From an uncultured Eubacteriales bacterium (lineage in GTDB: Bacteria; Bacillota; Clostridia; Peptostreptococcales; Anaerovoracaceae), in assembly GCA_902797345.1 (NCBI GenBank), contig CADBSL010000042.1:1-5738 (forward strand): DNA of 5,738 nucleotides, read 5' to 3'. The notes under the pieces were generated by a model that saw nothing but the letters and a program-made list of their open reading frames with translations, was not told the origin of the DNA and searched no databases. Position 1 is the first letter of the stretch; every line of letters starts with the position of its first letter. Positions 1 to 5,738 of the stretch are shown here, piece by piece. The position numbers and the translations under genes are program-made.

Positions 1-723
1 CAGTCCAAGGAAAAGATCTACAGCAGAGACCAGAACATCCTGCACATCAGCCATGAGGGCGGGAACCTGGAAGATCCCTGGAACGAATTCAAGGAAGACA
101 TCCACGTGATGTCCCTGCCGCCGGAAAAGGCCAAGGACAATCCGTCCTTCATCGAGATCGAGTTTGAAAAGGGCATCCCGGTAGCCATCGACGGCCACAA
201 GGTAGGCCCGCTGAAGATCATGCAGGTACTCAACGAGATCGGCAGCGAGAACGGCGTCGGAACCATCGATATCGTAGAAAACCGTCTGGTGGGCATGAAG
301 TCCAGAGGCGTGTATGAGACCCCCGGCGGAACGATCCTGATGAACGCACACACCGCTCTGGAACGGTTGGTGCTGGATCGGCCGACAATGTATGAGAAGA
401 GAATTCTGGCTCAGAGATACGGCCAGCTGGTATACGACGGACTGTGGTATACGCCCCTGAGAGAAGCCATCGACGCTTTCGTGGATGTGACCCAGAAGCG
501 CGTGACCGGTACCGTTCGGATGAAGCTGTATAAAGGCAGTGCGACTGCGGTTGCTACCAAGTCCAAGTACTCCCTGTACAACGAAGAATTCGTAACCTTC
601 GGGGAAGACGATGTGTACAACCAGCAGGATGCGGAAGGTTTCATCAACCTCCACTCCCTGTCCCTGAAGATCCGTGCCATCATGGAAATGGGTCTGGACG
701 AGGATGATAGGACGAAGTTCTAA
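1..723 (+). CDS. argG: Argininosuccinate synthase, C-terminal part (5' end outside window)
   Basis: Catalyses ATP-dependent condensation of citrulline with aspartate to argininosuccinate, the penultimate step of arginine synthesis, in the cytosol. The reading frame is open from base 1 and gives 240 residues, roughly the last 60% of a protein that is usually about 400 residues long. Family hallmarks are visible: an early IYSRDQN..HISHEGG..LEDPW stretch (about residues 6-27), then GIPVAIDG, the ENRLVGMKSRGVYETPGG block that helps form the citrulline/aspartate site, the helix with RYGQLVYDGLWYTPLREA, and the C-terminal GSATAV and LHSLSLKIRA segments. An internal ATG at 106 lies within conserved sequence and is not the start. 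The gene ends with tandem stops (TAATAA, 721-726). argH follows after 100 bp on the same strand, so the two probably share a transcript. The promoter and any ArgR site would lie left of the window. Identity is secure. Confidence 0.97.
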   Translation, partial: QSKEKIYSRDQNILHISHEGGNLEDPWNEFKEDIHVMSLPPEKAKDNPSFIEIEFEKGIPVAIDGHKVGPLKIMQVLNEIGSENGVGTIDIVENRLVGMKSRGVYETPGGTILMNAHTALERLVLDRPTMYEKRILAQRYGQLVYDGLWYTPLREAIDAFVDVTQKRVTGTVRMKLYKGSATAVATKSKYSLYNEEFVTFGEDDVYNQQDAEGFINLHSLSLKIRAIMEMGLDEDDRTKF

Positions 724-823
724 TAAGCTGGGAGCGAAAGGCTTGAAGCTGAAATACTGAAGTTTGAAGATTGGAGACTTAAGACTGAAGACTTAAGTCT
801 CAAGTCTTTTAGGAAGGATCATT
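724..823 (+). repeat. argG-argH spacer with short direct and inverted repeats
   Basis: This 100-bp spacer is built from related short words. (C/T)TGAAG-like units occur at 743-748, 757-762, 764-769 and 785-790, with ACTGAAG exactly repeated at 756-762 and 784-790. AGACTTAAG is directly repeated at 775-783 and 789-797, a 14-bp period. GAGACTTAAG (774-783) is the exact reverse complement of CTTAAGTCTC (792-801), giving a 10-bp stem with an 8-nt loop. AGACTTAAGTCT (789-800) is a perfect 12-bp palindrome inside a 28-bp imperfect one (781-808), so two folds compete. The structures end just upstream of the argH ribosome-binding site (AGGAAGG, 811-817). The stem is AT-rich with only TTTT after it, so it is a poor intrinsic terminator. 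It may instead be a copy of a dispersed intergenic repeat, or an mRNA processing or stabilising element; that is inference. Confidence 0.6.
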
Positions 824-2203
824 ATGGCAAAGAAACTGTGGGGCGGAAGATTCGCCAAAAAAACAGCGGAATTGATGGATGAATTCAACGCCTCCATCGG
901 TTTCGACCAAAAAATGTACCGCCAGGACATCCTGGGCAGCACGGCCCATGCGAAGATGCTGGCGAAACAGGGGATCATTTCGGAGGAGGACTGCAGACAG
1001 ATCGTGGAAGGTCTGGCGCAGATCCTGGAAGATATCGAAGCCGGGAAGATCGAGTTCAAGGTGGAATATGAAGACATCCACATGAACATCGAAAGTGTCC
1101 TCACCGAACGGATCGGGGAGGCCGGCAAACGCCTCCACACCGCCAGAAGCCGCAACGACCAGGTGGCGGTGGACTTCCGGATGTATCTGAAAGAAGAGAT
1201 CCTGGTGATCGAAGACCTGATCACGGATCTGAAAAAAGCCATCATCGAAGTAGCCGAGGCCAACAAGGAGACCGTGATGCCAGGATATACCCACCTGCAG
1301 CGGGCCCAACCGGTGACCCTGGCTTATTATGTGATGGCCTACTATCAAATGTTCAAACGGGATGGGGAACGGTTTGCGAACTGCTTTGGACGGACCGATT
1401 ACCTGCCTCTGGGCTGCGGCGCTCTGGCCGGTACTACCTACAACACGGACCGGCAGTTCCTGGCGGATGAGCTGGGGTTTGAACACCTTTGCGAAAATGC
1501 CATGGACGCCGTCAGCGACCGGGATTTCGCTTTGGAATTCCTGTCGGACTGCTCGATTTTGATGATGCACCTGTCCCGCTTCTGTGAAGAGCTGGTGGTG
1601 TGGAGCAGCAGTGAATTCTCCTTCGTGGAGATGGACGATGCCTACAGCACCGGGTCCTCCATCATGCCCCAGAAGAAGAATCCGGACGTGGCGGAGCTGA
1701 TCCGGGGGAAGACCGGCCGGACCTACGGGAATATGATGACCCTGTTCACCATCATGAAGTCCCTGACCCTGGCATACAATAAAGACATGCAGGAAGACAA
1801 ACCGCCGGTATTCGATTCGGCGGAGACGGTGCGGATCTCCCTGCAGATCTTCACCGATATGCTTCGGACCCTGACCTTCCGGAAGGACAAGATGGAAGCG
1901 GCGGCGAAAAAAGGGTTCACCAATGCCACGGATGCGGCGGATTATCTGGTGTCCAAGGGCCTGCCCTTCCGGGAATGCCACGAGATCATCGGCAACATCG
2001 TGCTGGATTGTCTGAAACGGGGCATCGGCATCGAGGAGTTGTCTCTGGAGGAACTGAAGGGCTATTCCGACCGGTTCGAAGAGGATGTGTATGAGAAGAT
2101 CGACATCAGAAGCTGCATCGCGGCGAAAAAATCCTACGGATCCACCTCCTTTGAAAGCGTGGAGAACATGATCCGTCTGGCAAAGGAGGAAATGGAAGAA
2201 TGA
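824..2203 (+). CDS. argH: Argininosuccinate lyase
   Basis: Splits argininosuccinate into arginine and fumarate, the last step of arginine synthesis; it is a cytosolic homotetramer of the fumarase/aspartase superfamily. At 459 residues it is full length for the family. The start MAKKLWGGRF is the typical ArgH N-terminus, and ATG 824 has AGGAAGG six bases upstream. All three conserved superfamily regions are visible: LHTARSRNDQ (about residues 104-113), GYTHLQRAQP with His157 as the probable catalytic histidine, and the signature loop GSSIMPQKKNP (residues 277-287), whose serine is the likely catalytic base. EDIHMNIE near residue 85 is also conserved. The C-terminal domain carries TNATDAADYLV and the GLPFRECH segment. 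Nothing is truncated or missing. The final codons overlap the start of argF (ATGA), and a strong AAAGGAGG for argF lies within the argH 3' end, which favours translational coupling. Confidence 0.98.
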   Translation: MAKKLWGGRFAKKTAELMDEFNASIGFDQKMYRQDILGSTAHAKMLAKQGIISEEDCRQIVEGLAQILEDIEAGKIEFKVEYEDIHMNIESVLTERIGEAGKRLHTARSRNDQVAVDFRMYLKEEILVIEDLITDLKKAIIEVAEANKETVMPGYTHLQRAQPVTLAYYVMAYYQMFKRDGERFANCFGRTDYLPLGCGALAGTTYNTDRQFLADELGFEHLCENAMDAVSDRDFALEFLSDCSILMMHLSRFCEELVVWSSSEFSFVEMDDAYSTGSSIMPQKKNPDVAELIRGKTGRTYGNMMTLFTIMKSLTLAYNKDMQEDKPPVFDSAETVRISLQIFTDMLRTLTFRKDKMEAAAKKGFTNATDAADYLVSKGLPFRECHEIIGNIVLDCLKRGIGIEELSLEELKGYSDRFEEDVYEKIDIRSCIAAKKSYGSTSFESVENMIRLAKEEMEE

Positions 2204-3210
2204 GCGTGAATTTAGTAGGAAGAAATTTTCTGACTCTTCTGGATTATTCCAAAGAAGAGATCCTGTATATGCTGGAAGTGGCGGAGAAGCTGAAGGCCAA
2301 GAAAAAGGCCGGCATCCCGGGGACCCTTCTCCGGGGCAAGAACATCGTGATGCTCTTTGAAAAGACCTCCACCAGGACCCGTTCTTCCTTTGAAGTGGGA
2401 ATGGCGGACGAAGGCGGACATGCGGTCTTTTTAGGGATGGGCGACAGCCAGTTCGGCAAGAAGGAAAGCATCGAAGACAGCGCCAAGGTCTTTGGCCGGA
2501 TCTACGACGGGATCGAATTCCGGGGCTTTAAACAGGAAACGGTGGAAGCTCTGGCGGAATATTCCGGGATCCCGGTATTCAACGGACTGACGGATTTCGA
2601 TCACCCCACCCAGGCGCTGGCGGATTTTCTGACCATCAAAGAACATACGAATAAGCCTTATGAGGATATGAAACTGGTGTTCGTGGGAGACGGGCGGAAC
2701 AACGTGGCCAACTGCCTGCTGATCTTTGCGGCGAAGGTGGGCGCGGATTTCTCCATCCTGGCGCCGAAGGAACTCCACACGGACCCGGAACTGCTGGAGC
2801 GGGTACAGAAGTATGCGAAGGAATCCGGTTCGACGATCACCGTGACCTCTGATTTCGACGAGGCCCTGAAGGGAGCCGATGCGGTGTATACAGACATCTG
2901 GGTCTCCATGGGCGAAGAGGATCTGGTGGAGGAGCGGGTGAAACTCCTGACCCCCTATAAGGTCACCATGGATCTTCTGAAGAAGACCGGCAATCCGGAC
3001 GTGATCTTCCTCCATTGCCTGCCCTCATTCCACGATTTCGAGACGGGCTTTGCCCGGAAAGTACGGGATGAGTTTGGACTGGACATCTGCGAGGTGACGG
3101 ACGAAGTCTTCCGCAGCAAGCACTCCGTGGTCTTTGATGAGGCGGAAAACCGTCTCCACACCATCAAAGCGGTGCTGGTGACCCACCTGGCGGGATTCCG
3201 GGAGGAATAA
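2200..3210 (+). CDS. argF: Ornithine carbamoyltransferase
   Basis: Transfers the carbamoyl group from carbamoyl phosphate to ornithine, giving citrulline, the substrate of ArgG. Cytosolic, usually a trimer or a multiple of trimers. At 336 residues it is full length. Visible motifs are the carbamoyl-phosphate loop STRTR (residues 57-61), HPTQ (135-138), DIWVSMGEE for the ornithine-closing SMG loop (about residues 231-239), and HCLPSFHD (272-279), with Cys273 in the active site. HPTQ and the KKESIEDSAKVFGRIYDGIEFRG stretch match the longer ArcB/E. coli ArgF-type enzymes rather than the short Bacillus type, which has HPCQ. The start is set by AAAGGAGG at 2182-2189 and the ATGA overlap with argH. 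Context with argG and argH argues for a biosynthetic role. A catabolic (arcB) role cannot be excluded from sequence alone, although no arcA or arcC is visible. No strong terminator follows directly; the nearest is the hairpin at 3299-3345. Confidence 0.96.
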   Translation: MSVNLVGRNFLTLLDYSKEEILYMLEVAEKLKAKKKAGIPGTLLRGKNIVMLFEKTSTRTRSSFEVGMADEGGHAVFLGMGDSQFGKKESIEDSAKVFGRIYDGIEFRGFKQETVEALAEYSGIPVFNGLTDFDHPTQALADFLTIKEHTNKPYEDMKLVFVGDGRNNVANCLLIFAAKVGADFSILAPKELHTDPELLERVQKYAKESGSTITVTSDFDEALKGADAVYTDIWVSMGEEDLVEERVKLLTPYKVTMDLLKKTGNPDVIFLHCLPSFHDFETGFARKVRDEFGLDICEVTDEVFRSKHSVVFDEAENRLHTIKAVLVTHLAGFREE

Positions 3211-3257
3211 AAAGGCCGTTTTTTGTGCATTTTCCAACGAAAAGGGCAAATTTGACC

Positions 3258-3286
3258 TTACAATAGCGAAAAAAATGTGCTATAAT
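3258..3286 (+). promoter_or_regulatory. Sigma-70-type extended -10 promoter for carD
   Basis: A TTACAA -35 element (3258-3263) and a perfect TATAAT -10 element (3281-3286) are separated by 17 bp. The -10 is preceded by TG one base upstream (TGCTATAAT), making it an extended -10. The spacer is AT-rich. Start of transcription is expected near 3292-3294, about 79 nt before the carD ATG. This lets carD be transcribed independently of the arginine operon. Confidence 0.82.
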
Positions 3287-3298
3287 GACAAAAGAAGC

Positions 3299-3345
3299 GT
3301 GTGGTTCGATCGGAACGTAAGTCCGGCTTGGGCCACACTTTTTTT
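3299..3345 (+). terminator. Hairpin plus T7 tract in the carD leader (terminator or attenuator)
   Basis: GTGTGGTTC (3299-3307) pairs with GGGCCACAC (3330-3338) over nine positions, two of them G-U. The stem continues, after a small irregularity, with CGGA (3311-3314) pairing TCCG (3322-3325) and a 7-nt loop. Seven T residues follow at once (3339-3345). This is the form of an intrinsic terminator. It lies only about 6 nt after the predicted start of the carD transcript and ends 26 nt before the carD ATG. It probably ends read-through from argF, which has no other clear terminator. It would also stop most carD transcripts unless it is leaky or overcome, so attenuation of carD is possible (inference). 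Confidence 0.72.
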
Positions 3346-3371
3346 GACACGAAGAGGCGGAGGATAGAATC

Positions 3372-3935
3372 ATGACAGAGACACAGACCCAGACTCAGAC
3401 AGCAAGGCGTTCCTTTCAGGAAGGGGATCTGATCGTATATGGGACCACCGGCGTCTGCCGGGTGGATTCCGTAATGGAACCGGATTTTCAGGCCTCTCGG
3501 CATGGCTTTGACCGGGAACGGAAGTATTATGTCCTGAAACCTCTGTACCGCACCGAAACGATTTATGTGCCCACGGACAATGAGAAGGTCTTCATGCGGC
3601 CGGTGATCTCCCGAGAGGAGGCGGAACGGCTCATCGACATGATCCCCACCATTACCGCGGAAGCCATCCACGCGGACAGCCTCCAGGAGCTGAGGAACTA
3701 TTACCGCTCAGCCACCACGAATTACGATTGTGGAGATCTGATCGAGCTGACCATGTCCATCTACGCAAAAAAGAAGTCCATGGAGAACCAGAACAAGAAA
3801 TTCGGTGAGGTGGACGGAAAAGCCATGAAACAGGCGGAGGACATGCTGTACGGCGAATTCGCTGTGGCGCTGGATATGGAAAAATCCAGGGTGCCGGACT
3901 ATATCTCCAAAAGAGTCAGTGAACTGAAGAAATAA
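3372..3935 (+). CDS. CarD/CdnL-family transcriptional regulator
   Basis: Members of this family bind the RNA polymerase beta subunit through an N-terminal Tudor-like domain and modulate open-complex formation, often at rRNA and other housekeeping promoters; they are not classical operator binders. At 187 residues the length suits a bacillotal member. The RNA-polymerase-interacting domain spans about residues 15-73, with FQEGDLIVYGTTGVCRV at its start and KYYVLKPLYR...IYVPTDNEK at its end. The rest is predicted helical, ending with the LYGEFAVALDM...YISKRV segment typical of the family C-terminus. The first ten residues form a short Thr-Gln/Glu repeat (TETQTQTQT) not belonging to the domain. 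The protein contains no tryptophan, although well-studied homologues use one in the C-terminal domain to wedge the DNA bubble. ATG 3372 is set by GGCGGAGG (3356-3363). It has its own promoter and leader hairpin, and a terminator directly after the stop codon. Confidence 0.9.
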   Translation: MTETQTQTQTARRSFQEGDLIVYGTTGVCRVDSVMEPDFQASRHGFDRERKYYVLKPLYRTETIYVPTDNEKVFMRPVISREEAERLIDMIPTITAEAIHADSLQELRNYYRSATTNYDCGDLIELTMSIYAKKKSMENQNKKFGEVDGKAMKQAEDMLYGEFAVALDMEKSRVPDYISKRVSELKK

Positions 3936-3961
3936 AAAACCGGATCGAAAGATCCGGTTTT
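3936..3961. terminator. Bidirectional terminator between convergent carD and the SEC-C gene
   Basis: AAAACCGGATC (3936-3946) and GATCCGGTTTT (3951-3961) form a perfect 11-bp stem closed by a GAAA tetraloop. On the plus strand the stem begins right after the carD stop codon and ends in four Ts. On the minus strand the run of six As at 3934-3939, which includes the last two bases of the carD stop codon, gives a U6 tail, so termination should be at least as efficient for the hom/SEC-C transcript. The minus-strand stop codon lies 7 bp away. Confidence 0.9.
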
Positions 3962-3968
3962 CATCGTT

Positions 3969-4475
3969 TTATGCACTTTTTCCGCAGCACTTCTTGTATT
4001 TCAGGCCGCTGCCGCAGGGGCAGGGGTCATTTCTGCCGGGAGTCTTTTCCTTCACGACGATCTTGGATTTTTTCCAGCGCTTCGTGATCTCGTCCCGTTT
4101 TTCCTGGGAAAGAGCTTTTTCCCACTGGGGGATGTTGTAGAGGTAATCTGCACCGGCTTCCAACATATTAAAGTACAGTTCCTCGAAATTCACCTTCAGG
4201 TCGATCTCCGTTTCCGGGGTGGTAGCTTCCACATCCAGCGGAGTTTTTAAGCTGGAGTTGATCCCGTCCAGAAAACCCGTGAAGATGACGTCGGTAGTCT
4301 CAAATTTTTCCGCCAGTTCGGATACAACACCCTTCAGGTGTCTTCTGGGTTTGGACACGATCTCCGTGTAGATCCGGGTCTCGGCACCGCTGTAGGCTGT
4401 CCAGAACTCCTGGAAGGTTTCCTGGGTCTGATTTTCCAGCAGCTCCCGCCACTGTTCAAATAATGTTGCACTCAT
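3969..4475 (-). CDS. SEC-C motif protein of unknown function
   Basis: A 168-residue, probably cytosolic protein with no signal peptide or membrane segment. The only recognisable element is the C-terminal SEC-C zinc motif: PGRNDPCPCGSG followed by the KKCCG end, with the C-x-C-x8-C-C ligand set at Cys152, Cys154, Cys163 and Cys164. The motif was named for the SecA C-terminus, where it binds zinc and SecB, and it also occurs as a tail on many unrelated proteins. Residues 1-140 are charged and rich in aromatic residues, look helical, and match no family I recognise, so no function is assigned. Length and the absence of an ATPase core exclude SecA itself. The start is ATG at 4475-4473, with AAGGAG 8 bases upstream. 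It lies 12 bp downstream of hom and is almost certainly cotranscribed with it. A terminator follows directly. A link to amino-acid metabolism is suggested by position only. Confidence 0.88.
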   Translation of the reverse strand: MSATLFEQWRELLENQTQETFQEFWTAYSGAETRIYTEIVSKPRRHLKGVVSELAEKFETTDVIFTGFLDGINSSLKTPLDVEATTPETEIDLKVNFEELYFNMLEAGADYLYNIPQWEKALSQEKRDEITKRWKKSKIVVKEKTPGRNDPCPCGSGLKYKKCCGKSA

Positions 4476-4483
4476 GTTTTGTT

Positions 4484-4490
4484 CTCCTTA
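4484..4490 (-). promoter_or_regulatory. Ribosome-binding site fused to the hom stop codon
   Basis: Read on the minus strand the sequence is TAAGGAG: the hom stop codon TAA (4490-4488) shares its two As with the AAGGAG Shine-Dalgarno (4489-4484) of the SEC-C gene. The spacing to that ATG is 8 nt. This fixes the SEC-C start and implies that ribosomes terminating on hom sit on the initiation site of the next gene. Confidence 0.85.
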
Positions 4491-5738
4491 TGAAAGTACT
4501 CTTAATATGCTGGTCACTTCTTTGACGAAGTGATTGTCAGTGATTTCTTTTAATGCATCGTCCAGTTGCTGCCGGGTGGTCTCGTGGAGGATGTAAATGA
4601 CCGGAACATCCGCCTCGCCCTTGGAGCGCTGCATCACGGATTGGATGCTGACGCCATGGTTGCCGAAGGCCGTGGAGACCTTCCCCAGAGAACCCGGTTC
4701 GTCCCCCACCAGGAAGTTGATGTAGAACATACTCTTGCTTTCTCCGATGCGCTCCAGGTCATCTTCCGTGACCGGATAGGGTTGAGCCGGAGTGACATCC
4801 AGCAGGTCCGTTCCGATGCATTTGGCTACGGAGATGATGTCTCCCACCACAGCGCTGCCTGTGGGCATGGAGCCGGCACCTTTGCCGTAGAACATCAGCT
4901 CACCCACCGCATCGCCTTTAATGAAGAGGGCGTTGAACTCGTTGTTGACCGAGGCCAGCGGGTGGGATTCTGCCACCAAAGTGGGAGATACATAGTATTT
5001 CAGCCGGCCGTTGGTGTTTTTGGCTCCTGCCAGGAGCTTCAACTTGTAGCCGAACTGGGATGCGAATTCGATGTCGTCCTTGGAGATCTTGGTGATCCCT
5101 TCACAGGGGATGTCGCTCGGATCCACATAAACGCCGAAGCCGATCAGCATGAGGATGCAGAGCTTGTAAGCGGCATCTTCCCCTTCCACGTCAGAGGTGG
5201 GGTCCGCTTCCGCAAAGCCTTTTTCCTGGGCCAGCTTCAGGGCGGTGTCGTATTCCATATTGTTTTCCGTCATTTGAGTCAGGATGTAGTTGGTGGTGCC
5301 GTTGACGATACCGATGATCTCAGTGAGTTCGTTTCCTGCCAGCGGCTTCAGCATGGCGGTGATCACGGGGATGCCGCCGGCGACGCTGGCTTCGTGGAGC
5401 AGCAGCACCCGGTTTCTCTTGGACAGTTCCATCAACTCCGGCCCGTGGGTGGCGATGACGGCTTTGTTGGCGGTGACCACGTGCTTGCCCCGCAGGATGG
5501 CCTCCTTCATATAGAAATAGGCGGTATCGATGCCTCCCAGGAGTTCGACGATCACGTCGATGTCCGGATCGTTGAGGATGGCGTCCGCGTCTGTGGTGAG
5601 GATCTCTTTGGGGACGTCGATATCCCGTTTCTTATTGACGTCCGACACCAGGATCTTCTTGACTTCGATGCGGCTGCCCGACATGGAGGCGATTTTTTCC
5701 GCATGATTGGTTAAAATGGTGTAGGTCCCTTTCCCTAC
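4488..5738 (-). CDS. hom: Homoserine dehydrogenase with C-terminal ACT domain (5' end outside window)
   Basis: Reduces aspartate-4-semialdehyde to homoserine with NAD(P)H, at the branch towards threonine and methionine. The frame is open to the right edge and gives 416 residues; it starts at VGKGTYTIL, inside the nucleotide-binding glycine-rich loop, so only about a dozen N-terminal residues are missing from a usual length of roughly 430. An internal ATG at 5684 falls within conserved sequence and is not the start. Further motifs are VIVELLGG, KHVVTANKA, GIVNGTTNYILT and the family signature from AEADP to AAYK (5163-5213), which carries the catalytic set Glu177, Asp183, Asp188 and Lys192 (fragment numbering), spaced as in the yeast enzyme. 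The last 80 or so residues form an ACT domain (FLVGDEPGSLGKV...HGVSIQSV), usual for feedback control by an amino acid, commonly threonine. The protein lacks an aspartokinase fusion. It is the upstream partner of the SEC-C gene; the promoter is out of view. Confidence 0.96.
   Translation of the reverse strand, partial: VGKGTYTILTNHAEKIASMSGSRIEVKKILVSDVNKKRDIDVPKEILTTDADAILNDPDIDVIVELLGGIDTAYFYMKEAILRGKHVVTANKAVIATHGPELMELSKRNRVLLLHEASVAGGIPVITAMLKPLAGNELTEIIGIVNGTTNYILTQMTENNMEYDTALKLAQEKGFAEADPTSDVEGEDAAYKLCILMLIGFGVYVDPSDIPCEGITKISKDDIEFASQFGYKLKLLAGAKNTNGRLKYYVSPTLVAESHPLASVNNEFNALFIKGDAVGELMFYGKGAGSMPTGSAVVGDIISVAKCIGTDLLDVTPAQPYPVTEDDLERIGESKSMFYINFLVGDEPGSLGKVSTAFGNHGVSIQSVMQRSKGEADVPVIYILHETTRQQLDDALKEITDNHFVKEVTSILRVLS

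Noticed and set aside
774..810. The argG-argH inverted repeat as an intrinsic terminator
   Set aside because: The stem is mostly A-T, the following run is only TTTT after an AAGTC gap, and argH has no clear promoter of its own between the hairpin and its start, so termination here would silence argH and argF.
809..1981. 390-codon open frame on the minus strand opposite argH
   Set aside because: It lies wholly antisense to a complete argH with all motifs intact. The protein is His/Gln/Arg-rich with no recognisable domain, a usual by-product of GC-rich third positions.
2431..3015. 194-codon minus-strand open frame opposite argF
   Set aside because: Fully antisense to conserved argF coding sequence with no domain resemblance; codon-bias shadow.
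3208..3225. A5-GGCCG-T6 just after the argF stop codon as a terminator
   Set aside because: Pairing would be only A-T around a 5-nt loop holding all the G and C. There is no stable GC stem; the hairpin at 3299-3345 is a far better candidate.
3252..3286. TTGACC (3252-3257) as the -35 element of the carD promoter
   Set aside because: Although closer to the TTGACA consensus, it lies 23 bp from TATAAT, too far. TTACAA at 3258-3263 has the correct 17-bp spacing.
4566..5714. 382-codon open frame on the plus strand opposite hom
   Set aside because: Antisense shadow of a well-conserved hom. Its product is rich in Asp, Gly, His and Val with no family resemblance, and no convincing ribosome-binding site or promoter was seen.

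Overview
The window is compact bacterial chromosome, with about 93% of it coding. Codon use is GC-rich (mostly G or C at third positions), ribosome-binding sites are strong (AGGAAGG, AAAGGAGG, GGCGGAGG, AAGGAG), and genes overlap or nearly touch. Together with a CarD/CdnL-type regulator, this points to a moderately GC-rich Bacillota lineage, with Negativicutes (Acidaminococcaceae-like) or Clostridia the likeliest. The assignment rests on general impression, not on a database search.

Layout. Positions 1-3210 (+) hold an arginine-biosynthesis operon, argG (3' part only) - argH - argF. argG and argH are separated by a 100-bp spacer rich in short direct and inverted repeats. argH and argF overlap by ATGA. 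Positions 3211-3371 hold a short intergenic region with a well-formed extended -10 promoter, followed almost at once by a hairpin and U-tract. Positions 3372-3935 (+) encode a CarD-family RNA-polymerase-binding regulator. A perfect GAAA-tetraloop hairpin at 3936-3961 separates it from a convergent minus-strand pair: hom (homoserine dehydrogenase, whose 5' end runs off the right edge) and, 12 bp downstream of it, a small protein with a C-terminal SEC-C zinc motif.

How the genes work together. ArgF makes citrulline from ornithine and carbamoyl phosphate, ArgG condenses citrulline with aspartate, and ArgH splits argininosuccinate to arginine and fumarate, so all steps from ornithine to arginine are here. 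Hom sits at another aspartate-consuming branch (threonine/methionine), transcribed separately towards the arginine block. CarD probably acts on transcription initiation in general rather than on its neighbours. The SEC-C protein has no function that can be read from sequence.

This is essentially an ordinary housekeeping region. I found no mobile element, CRISPR array, tRNA or rRNA and no clear novel multi-gene system. The signals most worth checking are the promoter-plus-terminator leader ahead of carD and the repeat/palindrome cluster between argG and argH.
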